From positions 1 through 26,081 of the forward strand of contig DATLYT010000135.1 in assembly GCA_035574455.1 (NCBI GenBank): DNA of 26,081 nucleotides. The letters are read 5' to 3'. The notes under the pieces were generated by a model, which was not told the DNA's origin, ran no database searches, and saw only the letters and a program-made list of their open reading frames with translations. Below, one piece after another: positions 1 to 8,592 of the stretch (positions are counted from its first letter, which is position 1; each line of letters starts with the position of its first letter). Made by a program: the position numbers and the translations under genes. This DNA comes from DATLYT01 sp035574455 (GTDB taxonomy: Bacteria > Bacteroidota > Ignavibacteria > UBA10030).

Positions 1-91
1 AGAGTGCAGGGGTCGGTAAGGAAACCGTTTCTGTTTGCAAATCACGCAAAAAATGAATAAATTAATTCGGTTTTTTACTATTTTCCGATAG
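1..91. other. Leader region upstream of glgA, no gene assigned
   Basis: No complete gene is visible. One frame stays open from base 1 to a TAA at 58-60 and could be the last 19 codons of an upstream gene, but the fragment is too short to recognise. The rest is AT-rich and fits a promoter/leader for glgA. Confidence 0.4.
35..63 (+). promoter_or_regulatory. Possible sigma70-like promoter for glgA
   Basis: TTGCAA at 35-40 and TAAATT at 58-63 are separated by 17 bp. Each box matches 4 of 6 consensus bases. The position, about 30 bp before the glgA start, is sensible, but AT-rich sequence yields such matches by chance. Confidence 0.28.
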
Positions 92-97
92 GTGTGG

Positions 98-1582
98 ATG
101 TCCAAAGCGATTAATATTCTATTTGTTTCGAGCGAAGTAGACCCTTTTGCGAAGACTGGCGGGCTTGCAGACGTATCCAGCACCCTCCCGAAAGCCATTA
201 AAGAACTGGGGCATGAGATCCGCATCATGATGCCCCGGTATCGCTTCATCAGCGAGCGAAAGTTTCGGCTGCATGATATCATCCGCCTGAAGGATATTCC
301 CGTACCGGTGGGGAACGTAGCACACGCCGCCAACGTCAAGTCCTCTTTCATTACGAACCAGAAAGACAAAATTCAGGTATACTTCCTTGATAACGAGCAC
401 TATTTTGGACGCGATGGGCTGTACCAAAACCCAAAAGGTAAAGAGGATTACAAGGACAACGATGAGCGTTTCATCTTCTTCTGCCGTGGCGTTCTGGAAA
501 CGCTGAAGCGACTCGGGTGGCAGCCAGACATTATCCATTGCAACGACTGGCAAACCGGTCTGATCCCTGCGTACCTCAAAACGGTCTATGCGAACGACCC
601 GTTTTTTAAGAATATCAAGACCGTTTTCACAATCCACAATATGGCCTATCAAGGTGCCTTTCCCGCAGAGTCATTCCAGAAATCGGGTTTACCACCCCAA
701 ACGTTCAACCATAACGGAGTCGAGGCCTACGGAAAGTTCAATTTCCTGAAAACCGCTTTATACTATGCCGACGTCATTACGACGGTGAGTGAAAAATATG
801 CAGAAGAAATCTGTACATCGGATGAGCTCGGCGTCGGATTGAACGGCCTTCTCTCCCATCGCCGCAAAGACTTATTCGGCATCCTCAACGGCATCGATTA
901 TTCGGTATGGAATCCGCTGACAGACCCGCACATTTATCGGAAATACGATGTCAAATCGCTCGAAGCGAAAGTGGATAACAAAGTGGCGTTGCTGAAACGA
1001 TTCAATCTCCCCTATAAAGAAAAGACGCCGGTGATCGGAGCAATTTCACGACTGGTCGAACAAAAGGGCTTTGAGCTCGTCCTCGAAATTTTGGACGAGA
1101 TGATGAAATTGGATATTCAGTTCATCCTTCTCGGTTCTGGGGATAAGCATTTAGAAAAGCAATTTGAGGCAGCGCAAAAAAAATATTCCGACCGGATGGG
1201 AGTACACTTCGGTTTGGATGAGGAACTTGCACATCTCATCGAAGCAGGTAGCGACATTTTCCTCATGCCATCGAAATACGAACCGTGTGGATTGAATCAG
1301 ATGTACAGCATGCGGTACGGCACAGTCCCCGTCGTCCGGGCAACCGGCGGATTGGATGACACCGTAGAAGATTGTTCCAGCAACGGCAAGGGTACGGGTT
1401 TTAAGTTTGAAAAGTACGACTCGAAAGAATTGCTGAAAGCAATTCAACGTGCAGTCAAAATGTACCAGCAGCATCCAGAAGAATGGAAAAAACTGATGCG
1501 CAGCGGCATGACGAAGGATTTCTCGTGGGAACATTCCGCGAAGAAGTACGTCCAACTGTACAGGGAGCTGTTGAAACATTAG
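98..1582 (+). CDS. glgA: Glycogen synthase (ADP-glucose type, GT5)
   Basis: Transfers glucose from ADP-glucose to the end of an alpha-1,4-glucan in glycogen synthesis, in the cytoplasm. The protein has about 494 residues, the normal length for bacterial GlgA. The N-terminal GT5 domain carries the ADP-glucose loop KTGGL at residues 19-23. The C-terminal half has GAISRLVEQKG and the catalytic SKYEPCGL region with E395, followed by ATGGLDDTV. I prefer the ATG at 98 (MSKAINILFVSSEV) because it begins directly at the first beta strand; a GTG at 92 is in frame and would add two residues. No other glycogen gene is adjacent. The next gene begins 4 bp downstream, so the two are probably co-transcribed. 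Confidence 0.96.
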   Translation: MSKAINILFVSSEVDPFAKTGGLADVSSTLPKAIKELGHEIRIMMPRYRFISERKFRLHDIIRLKDIPVPVGNVAHAANVKSSFITNQKDKIQVYFLDNEHYFGRDGLYQNPKGKEDYKDNDERFIFFCRGVLETLKRLGWQPDIIHCNDWQTGLIPAYLKTVYANDPFFKNIKTVFTIHNMAYQGAFPAESFQKSGLPPQTFNHNGVEAYGKFNFLKTALYYADVITTVSEKYAEEICTSDELGVGLNGLLSHRRKDLFGILNGIDYSVWNPLTDPHIYRKYDVKSLEAKVDNKVALLKRFNLPYKEKTPVIGAISRLVEQKGFELVLEILDEMMKLDIQFILLGSGDKHLEKQFEAAQKKYSDRMGVHFGLDEELAHLIEAGSDIFLMPSKYEPCGLNQMYSMRYGTVPVVRATGGLDDTVEDCSSNGKGTGFKFEKYDSKELLKAIQRAVKMYQQHPEEWKKLMRSGMTKDFSWEHSAKKYVQLYRELLKH

Positions 1583-1586
1583 AACC

Positions 1587-2186
1587 GTGAACTCTGTCGG
1601 TCTTTTTATCGACCGCGACGGCACCATTAATACGGAAGTTGACTTCCTCACCCGCCCGGAAGATCTCCGACTCATTCCGAACGCAGCAGAGGCGATACGA
1701 GAAGCCAATAGGCTCGGCATCAAAGTCGTTGTCATTACAAATCAATCCGGCATCGCACGCGGCCTTATGTCGGAAGATGATGTGCACGCGGTACATCGAA
1801 AACTGGAAGAACTACTCGCCGAACGCGGTGCACACTTGGACGCCATTTATTACTGTCCGCATCATCCGGACTACGGAACGCCGCAGTATCGAAAAGAGTG
1901 CACCTGTCGCAAACCGAAGACGGGCATGTTGGAACAGGCGGCGAAGGAGTTCAAGCTCGACCTCCGGTCCTCCTTTGTGGTCGGTGACCGCTGGGTCGAT
2001 ATGAAGGCGGGAGAACAGGCAGGATGTGGCACAATCCTTGTCCTCACAGGTTATGGGACAGTGGAACGCGAGGAATGTGAGAGAACGACACGCGTCGACT
2101 ATGTCGCACAAGATCTCTACAACGCGTGGAAGTACATCAAACATCGACTTCAACAGCAGAATACGACCATTGGACACACATCGTAA
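1587..2186 (+). CDS. gmhB: D-glycero-D-manno-heptose 1,7-bisphosphate 7-phosphatase-like HAD phosphatase
   Basis: A HAD-superfamily phosphatase of the GmhB/HisB-N type, 199 residues. Motif I is DRDGT with nucleophile D9 and acid/base D11. Motif II is ITNQSG near 50-55. The zinc loop is formed by C90, H92, C105 and C107, and motif III/IV is VGDRWVDMKAG from residue 132. In the family this enzyme removes the C7 phosphate during ADP-heptose synthesis for lipopolysaccharide core or S-layer sugars; histidinol phosphatase is the main alternative. It starts with GTG only 4 bp after glgA. No other heptose gene is in the window, so the substrate rests on similarity alone. Confidence 0.88.
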   Translation: MNSVGLFIDRDGTINTEVDFLTRPEDLRLIPNAAEAIREANRLGIKVVVITNQSGIARGLMSEDDVHAVHRKLEELLAERGAHLDAIYYCPHHPDYGTPQYRKECTCRKPKTGMLEQAAKEFKLDLRSSFVVGDRWVDMKAGEQAGCGTILVLTGYGTVEREECERTTRVDYVAQDLYNAWKYIKHRLQQQNTTIGHTS

Positions 2187-3357
2187 GCACACGACTCATA
2201 CGAATTACTTCTCTGCTGCGATTCTTCTTGCACTGATCAGCATCTCGTTCTTTGCGTGCATGGAAGAACCCAGCTCGGTCGGATCGCGGCTTCTTCCCGA
2301 TGCAGACCTGTTGAAGCTCGATACGACGACGGTAGGAGCAATCAAAACTTCCAGTGAGCGCAACATCCCGACGAAATTGTTACCGTCGAGGCTGCTCGTT
2401 GGTAAAACCAGCGACCGTGAGTCCTGGGCGGCAATCCGCTTCAACACGATCCCCGATTCTCTCATCCTCGTCAATGTTCTCAATGCTGAGCTTCAGCTTC
2501 GCGTGAACTATCACTTCGGTGATTCCCTCGCCCCCTTTTCCTTCGATGTTCACAAGATCCTCAGACAATGGGGCAGCGATTCACTGACGATCGACTCACT
2601 GCGATCACCAGGGTTTTTCAACGCTACGCCCATGTCCTCACTGAATACTGGCCCAGTGGGTGATACGGCAACGGTGACCGTCCCGCTTGACACTGCGACC
2701 GTTCGGTCGTGGCTCAACGCCCCACTCGATACGGCCGCGACGAACTTCGGTGTTTTATTGAAACCGACGAACCTTGGCGTCATTAAGGGATTTGCAACCT
2801 CCATCGCTTCGACCGTTGAACATCGTCCAAGGTTGGTCATTCGATACTCACGGCAAGGGACAACGCGGGTCGACACGGCTAGAATCAGCGGTAGCATCGA
2901 CGCGTTCGCTGCATTCACGGATAATACATCATGGCTCTCGGATAGCTCGCGAGTGTACGTTCATAACGGACTTTCGTCTCGCGGCGTGATTGAATTCGAT
3001 ATCTCTTCGTTCACCAAAAGTACGACGATCCACAAAGCCCTTCTTGAGGTGACACTCGACCCGGCCTCTTCTCGTCTCAACAGTTACTCGACGGATTCGC
3101 TCTATGCGTTCTTCGTCACGCAAGACGGCGTTTTGCCGAATCTCTTCTCTCTCAGCGAACCAAAAATCGTTCAGGGAAGGAAAGTCTACCACTTCCCGAT
3201 TTCATCCTTTGTGCAAATCTGGGCGCGATCAAACGAACCACGCAAGATCGTTCTGGCCGGATACACAGAACACTATTCTCTTGATTCGTTTGTGTTTTTC
3301 GGAGCTTCATCGCCATTGAAGCCGAAGTTAATCATTACCTACTCTGCAATCCGATAA
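2170..3357 (+). CDS. Putative lipoprotein with DNRLRE-like beta domains
   Basis: About 395 residues if started at the TTG at 2170. The same frame is open upstream through gmhB (GTG at 2026, ATG at 2053 and 2101), but only the TTG start puts a short basic N-terminus before the hydrophobic stretch AAILLALISISFF and a lipidation cysteine at residue 30 (FFAC). The mature part has two similar sections, each with a strand pattern like AIRFNTIP...LVIRYS or GVIEFDIS...LIITYS. This resembles the DNRLRE/CBM96-type beta-sandwich of secreted Bacteroidetes-group proteins. It overlaps the end of gmhB by 17 bp with no strong ribosome site, suggesting translational coupling. The function is unknown; it probably sits in the outer membrane with the barrel protein downstream. 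Confidence 0.72.
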   Translation: MDTHRKHTTHTNYFSAAILLALISISFFACMEEPSSVGSRLLPDADLLKLDTTTVGAIKTSSERNIPTKLLPSRLLVGKTSDRESWAAIRFNTIPDSLILVNVLNAELQLRVNYHFGDSLAPFSFDVHKILRQWGSDSLTIDSLRSPGFFNATPMSSLNTGPVGDTATVTVPLDTATVRSWLNAPLDTAATNFGVLLKPTNLGVIKGFATSIASTVEHRPRLVIRYSRQGTTRVDTARISGSIDAFAAFTDNTSWLSDSSRVYVHNGLSSRGVIEFDISSFTKSTTIHKALLEVTLDPASSRLNSYSTDSLYAFFVTQDGVLPNLFSLSEPKIVQGRKVYHFPISSFVQIWARSNEPRKIVLAGYTEHYSLDSFVFFGASSPLKPKLIITYSAIR

Positions 3358-3369
3358 CGCGAGAGCCCT

Positions 3370-4596
3370 ATGACGTTCGACATTTTCAAGAGACTCCTTT
3401 TGCTGACTCTTTGGGCAACGCCGTTGTACGCGGGCGGGTCGGTCTATTCACGATTCGGCATCGGTGATCTGACGCGGTTTGGAAGCAGCCGCTTGTATGC
3501 TATGGGTAACACCGGACTCTCGTTGTATGGCGACGGCTTTATTAATCGTCTGAATCCCGCCGGCTTAGCGGGAATTTCGGAAACACGTATATCCGGCAGC
3601 TTCGAATATCTCAACCTCACCTCGAACGACAACCGTGCTACCGGCAATTTCGCTCGCGGAGATTTCCAGGGTCTTGCGTTTGCCATCCCCATCGACCGCG
3701 AATACGGCGCCACGCTCCTGTTAGAGACAACACCCTATAGTTCGGTCCGCTACGCCGTCGAACGTACCGACAATCAGTTGGATGCCACTTCCCATCAGCG
3801 TTTTTATGGAAGCGGCGGGCTCACCACACTCGGCATTGGCGGGTCATACGCCGTAGGGCAACGCTTTCTGGTTGGAGCAAAATTGAACTACCTGTTTGGC
3901 GGCATCCGGCAAGTCAGTAGCATCAATTTTGATGACGAAACATACACGGATAGTGAACTCCAACGCTCGCGCTACCATTCCGGCCTCAACGTTACGCTTG
4001 GCGCAAACTTTCACGGGTTTGGTGAGCTCTCCCCTTCATTGCAACCCCTTGCACTCGGCGTTGTACTCACTACGCCTGCCAGGTTAAACGTGCGGGAGGA
4101 AATCTTCCATTCGATCGGCACAAACGCCGATACCATTCGTATCGGATCAAATTCGCTAACGATACCCCTTGCCTGGGGTGTGGGGCTTTCATATCTCTTT
4201 TCAGAACGGTATATTGTAGCCAGCGACCTCAACATTCAGTACTGGGCACCGGAAAACTTTCCGGAGCATCAATCTGTTAGTATTAGAAACAGCCTGCGTC
4301 TCAGTGTGGGGTTTGAGACACTGCCGGAACGCAAGGCAACGGCGTATTTGAGTCGTGTCGCATATCGTGCGGGAATTTCGTATCATTCTACCTACGTCAA
4401 GATAGGAACAGAGTCACTCAACGAGCTGCTCGCTTCGGGCGGTGTGGGGCTTCCGATAGGTCCAAACAGTAGACTCAATCTTGGTATACAGGTTGGGACG
4501 CGAGGTACAACAAGCTTGCAACGGGATACGATTATACGATTATCGCTCACGCTGAGTGCTAGTGAGGCGTGGTTCATTCGATTTGAAGAAGACTGA
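3370..4596 (+). CDS. Outer-membrane beta-barrel protein, FadL/PorV-like
   Basis: 408 residues. A cleavable signal peptide (LLLLTLWATPLYA, cut near residue 21) is followed by GGSVYSRFGIGDLTRFGSSRLYAMGNTG, an N-terminus typical of uncharacterised barrel proteins in the Bacteroidetes/Chlorobi group. NRLNPAGLAGI recalls the NPA motif of FadL/PorV barrels. The rest alternates polar and hydrophobic residues in strands and ends in aromatic and acidic residues. It starts 12 bp after the lipoprotein gene and is followed closely by a secreted TPR gene, so the three look like one envelope operon. Transport or secretion-accessory roles are possible; no substrate can be named. Confidence 0.72.
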   Translation: MTFDIFKRLLLLTLWATPLYAGGSVYSRFGIGDLTRFGSSRLYAMGNTGLSLYGDGFINRLNPAGLAGISETRISGSFEYLNLTSNDNRATGNFARGDFQGLAFAIPIDREYGATLLLETTPYSSVRYAVERTDNQLDATSHQRFYGSGGLTTLGIGGSYAVGQRFLVGAKLNYLFGGIRQVSSINFDDETYTDSELQRSRYHSGLNVTLGANFHGFGELSPSLQPLALGVVLTTPARLNVREEIFHSIGTNADTIRIGSNSLTIPLAWGVGLSYLFSERYIVASDLNIQYWAPENFPEHQSVSIRNSLRLSVGFETLPERKATAYLSRVAYRAGISYHSTYVKIGTESLNELLASGGVGLPIGPNSRLNLGIQVGTRGTTSLQRDTIIRLSLTLSASEAWFIRFEED

Positions 4597-4604
4597 ATAA
4601 TTTG

Positions 4605-4609
4605 GAGGC
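4605..4609 (+). promoter_or_regulatory. Ribosome binding site that fixes the TPR gene start
   Basis: GGAGG lies 10 bases before the ATG at 4620. It selects that ATG over the in-frame TTG at 4602, which lies upstream of the site. Confidence 0.7.
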
Positions 4610-4619
4610 ATCTGTCTGC

Positions 4620-5903
4620 ATGAAAACTGTTTATCGCATTCTGCTCCTTTTGGGAATTACCATCATTACGGCCTCTTTCTCGCTTGCTCAAACGAGTAAT
4701 CAGCAAGAGTTGTTAAAAAACTGGAGCCTCTTTTCTGAGTATCAGAGAAATGGGGATTGCGTGAGCGCCGTTCCCTACGGATGGGCAGTCGTCAAAATAG
4801 ACCCGGCCAGGTTTAAAACGCTTTACCAGAAGATGGGGGACTGCTACTTTGCGTTCTATGAGAAAGCCACAGGCGACGCCAAGAAAGCATACGCTGACAC
4901 CTTGATCATGATCTACGATTTAGGCATCAAGCATGTCCCGGACCGGGCGGCAACGCATTGGCTACAGAAGGCGTATGCGCTGGAGAATTATTATGAGGGT
5001 CGTGAGGGAGAAGCAATTACGGCTTACGAAAAAGCTATTGAACTGGATTTCAAAGGCACCGACTTTGCATACATCGATAGACTTGGGCAACTCTACAAAA
5101 AAAATTCTGAAACAGACCCGGCCTTTAAGGAAAAAGCACTTCGACTCTATCAGCGTGTTCTCGATGCCGATCCATCCAATCAGGTGGCGACCGAACGCAT
5201 CCGGACGTTGGTCTCCGATCCGAAGGAACTCATCGCCGTGTATGAAAAGCTCCTTGCTACCGATCCTGAGAATATCGAGTATATCTGGAATGCAGCTCGC
5301 GTCAATATTCTCGCCGAACAATATCAGGCCGCTGAGCGCCACCTCTTGAAGCTCGTGAAGAAAGTACCGAATAACTCGACCTACTGGAACGAACTTGCGA
5401 AAACCCAGCAGCGTCAACGCAAGTTTAAGGAAGCGATTGATTCGTACGAGCGTGCATTGAAACTCAATCAGGCTCTTAAAGAAAACTGGCTGAACATTAG
5501 CGTGTGTTACCGTGAGATGAGGAACTTTACCCAGGCACGTCTGTATGCCCAACGGGCAGCATCGACCGATAAGGGGTGGGGTCGGCCGTACATCGAAATT
5601 GCCGAAATCTACAAAGCGGCAGTAGAAGATTGTGTGATGAGTACAAAAGGTGGAGACTGGGCAAAATTAGATATCAACGATAAACTGGTCTACAAACTCG
5701 CGCAAGAATCCTATGCGCGGGCGAAGCAGGTGGAGCCCGGAATCGCCAATGAAGCGAACCAGCTCAGCAACGCCCTCAGTACGCTTGTTCCTTCAAGAGA
5801 AGATTACTTCTTTTACCGAGGGAATATCCAGAATGGTAAAATGGCCATTCAGGGAAAGTGCTACGATTGGATAAAAGAATTGGTGACCGTTCCAGCGCTC
5901 TGA
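4620..5903 (+). CDS. Secreted tetratricopeptide repeat protein
   Basis: 427 residues from the ATG at 4620. A signal peptide (ILLLLGITIITASFSLAQ) ends near residue 24. The mature protein is alpha-helical with several TPR-like units: AITAYEKAIELD, ALRLYQRVLDADP, YQAAERHLLKLVKKVP and AIDSYERALKLN. The C-terminal tail (YFFYRGN...KCYDWI) resembles the end of many Bacteroidetes periplasmic TPR proteins. TPR units hold partner proteins, and the location just after an outer-membrane barrel and a lipoprotein suggests a periplasmic scaffold for that pair. No enzyme domain is seen. Confidence 0.85.
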   Translation: MKTVYRILLLLGITIITASFSLAQTSNQQELLKNWSLFSEYQRNGDCVSAVPYGWAVVKIDPARFKTLYQKMGDCYFAFYEKATGDAKKAYADTLIMIYDLGIKHVPDRAATHWLQKAYALENYYEGREGEAITAYEKAIELDFKGTDFAYIDRLGQLYKKNSETDPAFKEKALRLYQRVLDADPSNQVATERIRTLVSDPKELIAVYEKLLATDPENIEYIWNAARVNILAEQYQAAERHLLKLVKKVPNNSTYWNELAKTQQRQRKFKEAIDSYERALKLNQALKENWLNISVCYREMRNFTQARLYAQRAASTDKGWGRPYIEIAEIYKAAVEDCVMSTKGGDWAKLDINDKLVYKLAQESYARAKQVEPGIANEANQLSNALSTLVPSREDYFFYRGNIQNGKMAIQGKCYDWIKELVTVPAL

Positions 5904-5913
5904 GTTTGAATCG

Positions 5914-6354
5914 ATGAAGATCGCCCTTGCCAGCGACCATGCCGGATTTGCGTACAAAGAACGGATCAAGAAGCTGTTAGACGAGCTGAAGTTCTCGTAC
6001 CACGATTTCGGCACCACATCATCTGAATCCACCGACTACCCCGATTGGGCTCATCAGGCCTCGCAAGCTGTCTCGACAGGCGAATGTGCGTGGGGCATAC
6101 TCGTCTGCGGCACCGGCATTGGTATGTCGATTGTCGCCAATAAACACAAAGGGGTCCGGGCCGCAGTCTGTGAATCGGTCACAGCCGCCCGCTTGGCTCG
6201 GCTCCACAATAATGCCAACGTGCTGACCATTGGGGAACGAATCACCGGATGGGAGGCCGCCGCCGACATCATCCGGACATTTCTCTCGACGCCGTTTGAA
6301 GGCGGCCGTCACGAACGCAGGGTTGAGAAGATTCATACATTGACCAATCTGTAG
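5914..6354 (+). CDS. rpiB: Ribose-5-phosphate isomerase B
   Basis: Interconverts ribose 5-phosphate and ribulose 5-phosphate in the pentose phosphate pathway; some relatives act on allose or galactose 6-phosphates. 146 residues, the usual size. The family signatures are SDHAGF (D8, H9), the catalytic cysteine C65 in VCGTGIGMSI, and H98 in LARLHNNANVL, where a histidine is expected for RpiB. The ATG lies 10 bp after the TPR gene stop. It begins a metabolic stretch that continues with glyA. Confidence 0.95.
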   Translation: MKIALASDHAGFAYKERIKKLLDELKFSYHDFGTTSSESTDYPDWAHQASQAVSTGECAWGILVCGTGIGMSIVANKHKGVRAAVCESVTAARLARLHNNANVLTIGERITGWEAAADIIRTFLSTPFEGGRHERRVEKIHTLTNL

Positions 6355-6435
6355 CGCTGTTGTGTTGATTCGTAGCTGAATCGTTTGTGCCTAGCACCGC
6401 AATCGTTGTCATGTCCTGATTATCAAAACTCCTCT

Positions 6436-7734
6436 ATGAATGCTCTCAAAACGTCAGACCCGGAAATCTACTCTACCATCCAAAATGAAATCAACCGCCA
6501 GCATAGCAAGCTCGAACTGATTGCGTCCGAGAATTTCGTTAGTCTTGCCGTACTGGAAGCACTGGGCACCGTCCTAACAAACAAATACGCCGAGGGCTAT
6601 CCCGGTAAGAGATACTATGGCGGATGCGAGTTCGTCGATATGGCTGAAGATCTTGCCCGCAACCGTGCAAAACAGCTCTTCGGCGCAGAATACGCCAACG
6701 TGCAACCTCACTCCGGCTCGCAAGCGAATATGGCGGTTTACTTCACGTTCCTCAAACCGGGTGATCGTGTCTTGGGCATGGACCTTTCACATGGCGGGCA
6801 TCTCACCCACGGCTCACCGGTAAATTTCTCAGGTCAGCTCTATTCGTTTTCCTCCTACGGCGTCTCGAGAGAGACCGGCATGATCGACTACGATCATGTC
6901 GAGTCCGTCGCTAAACAGGTGAAGCCGAAGATGATTACCGTAGGGGCAAGCGCCTATTCCCGCAACATCGATTACAAGGCTTTTCGTCAGATAGCCGATG
7001 CAGTGGGAGCGTTTCTCTTCGCCGACATCGCCCACCCTGCAGGACTCATTGCCAGCGGACTCCTGAACGATCCTCTCCCCCACTGTCATGTCGTTACATC
7101 GACAACGCATAAGACGTTGCGCGGTCCTCGTGGTGGACTGATCCTCATCGGAAAGGATTTCGAAAATCCCTTTGGCATCGTAGCACCAAAATCTGGACGG
7201 AAGAAAATGATGTCGGAGTTGATCGACTCGATGGTCATCCCCGGCATCCAAGGCGGACCGCTGATGCATTGCATTGCCGCAAAAGCAGTCGGCTTCTACG
7301 AAAATCTGCAACCGGAATTCAAAACGTACTCTCAGCAAGTCATCAAGAACGCGAAAGCTCTGGCCGCGGCGCTTGTGGCACGCGGCTACCACGTCATCTC
7401 CGGCGGAACAGATAATCACCTCATGCTGGTCGACCTTCGGAACAAAAATATCACTGGCAAGCAAGCTCAAGAAGCACTCGACCAAGCAGGAATCACCGTC
7501 AATAAAAATGCCGTTCCTTTCGACGACAAATCGCCGTTAATTACAAGCGGAATCCGCATCGGCACACCGGCCGTAACGACGCGCGGCATGAAAGAGCCTG
7601 AGATGGAGACAATCGCCTCGTTGATCGACCGCGTGCTGACAAATATTTCCAAGACTGAGGTGTTTGAGCAGGTACGTGGGGACGTCAAAAATCTGTGCGA
7701 AGGCTTTCCGCTCTACGCCGAGCTTCGACAGTAA
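6436..7734 (+). CDS. glyA: Serine hydroxymethyltransferase
   Basis: A PLP enzyme that converts serine plus tetrahydrofolate to glycine plus 5,10-methylene-tetrahydrofolate, the main one-carbon source. 432 residues. Typical blocks are LELIASENFVS near the start, YAEGYPGKRYYGGCE, ADIAHPAGLIA and the PLP lysine K226 in STTHKTLRGPRGG. I chose the ATG at 6436 because it gives the standard N-terminus (MNALKTSDPEIY); the frame is open back to a GTG at 6385, but those 17 codons look non-coding. An 81-bp gap separates it from rpiB and holds only a weak 5-bp inverted repeat. Confidence 0.97.
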   Translation: MNALKTSDPEIYSTIQNEINRQHSKLELIASENFVSLAVLEALGTVLTNKYAEGYPGKRYYGGCEFVDMAEDLARNRAKQLFGAEYANVQPHSGSQANMAVYFTFLKPGDRVLGMDLSHGGHLTHGSPVNFSGQLYSFSSYGVSRETGMIDYDHVESVAKQVKPKMITVGASAYSRNIDYKAFRQIADAVGAFLFADIAHPAGLIASGLLNDPLPHCHVVTSTTHKTLRGPRGGLILIGKDFENPFGIVAPKSGRKKMMSELIDSMVIPGIQGGPLMHCIAAKAVGFYENLQPEFKTYSQQVIKNAKALAAALVARGYHVISGGTDNHLMLVDLRNKNITGKQAQEALDQAGITVNKNAVPFDDKSPLITSGIRIGTPAVTTRGMKEPEMETIASLIDRVLTNISKTEVFEQVRGDVKNLCEGFPLYAELRQ

Positions 7735-7782
7735 CAAACGGGGCGACCATCTTAACCATTCTCCTGCCAAGACAAACGTATT

Positions 7783-8592
7783 ATGGCAAGCCTCTTGAAC
7801 ATTCTCAAGCCAAATAACGGCGGTTCGACGAATCAGAAAGAGATGTCCTTCCTCGACCATCTCGAAGAGTTACGCTGGCACATCGTCAAGGCGCTCATTG
7901 GCTGGCTTGTCACGACGGCTGTTTGCGCAGTGTATGCAGAGTTTATCGTCAATGTGATACTCCTCGGACCTTTAGAAAAGGTCGGCTTGAAGGTACAGGT
8001 TCTCGCGCCGTACGGTATTGTTCTTCTCTATATGCAAACGGTGCTCATCTGCGGATTCATCTTGAGTATGCCAAATACACTCTATTGGCTTTGGCGCTTC
8101 GTATCGCCCGGTCTTTTGCCGAAAGAGCGACGGTACATCTCGTGGCTCGTCGGGTTTACCACGCTCTGTTTTTTTGCGGGCGTCGCGTTCGGCTATTTCA
8201 TTTTGATTCCCACCGCGCTCGAATTCTTCGCCACATTCGGTACGGAGAAAATCCAGCTGAACATCTCCATCGACCGCTATGTGAGCTTTGTTCTTGCGTT
8301 GATTGTCGGCGCAGGGCTGGTCTTCGAACTGCCGATGATCTCCTACATTCTTTCTAAAATGGGCATTCTCACGCCGGCATTCATGCGCCATTATCGACGA
8401 CATGCGATCGTCGCCATCCTCATCATCGCAGCCGCCGTCACTCCAACACCCGACATTGTTACGCAGCTGTTGCTGGCCGTCCCGATGATTCTGTTGTATG
8501 AACTCAGTATCTTGATCTCCAGCGTCGTCCAGAAAAAGAACGAGGACGAGACGAACATTGGAGATCATCAATCTGAGGAAGCAGGCGCGTGA
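7783..8592 (+). CDS. tatC: Sec-independent protein translocase TatC
   Basis: The integral membrane receptor of the twin-arginine translocation pathway, which exports folded, often cofactor-bearing proteins. 269 residues with about six hydrophobic segments. The conserved cytoplasmic N-terminus MSFLDHLEELRW begins near residue 22. Further hallmarks are SMPNTLYWLWRFVSPGL, PTALEFFATFG, and the late AAAVTPTPDIVTQLLLAVPM helix. TatA/TatB are not in the window. Its TGA overlaps the GTG start of the polyprenyl synthase by 4 bp, implying translational coupling. Confidence 0.96.
   Translation: MASLLNILKPNNGGSTNQKEMSFLDHLEELRWHIVKALIGWLVTTAVCAVYAEFIVNVILLGPLEKVGLKVQVLAPYGIVLLYMQTVLICGFILSMPNTLYWLWRFVSPGLLPKERRYISWLVGFTTLCFFAGVAFGYFILIPTALEFFATFGTEKIQLNISIDRYVSFVLALIVGAGLVFELPMISYILSKMGILTPAFMRHYRRHAIVAILIIAAAVTPTPDIVTQLLLAVPMILLYELSILISSVVQKKNEDETNIGDHQSEEAGA

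Noticed and set aside
6371..6386. Weak inverted repeat GATTC/GAATC between rpiB and glyA
   Set aside because: The 5-bp stem and short T run are too weak for a terminator.
6829..7485. 218-codon minus-strand frame opposite glyA
   Set aside because: A shadow of a highly conserved gene, with no plausible domain in the translation.
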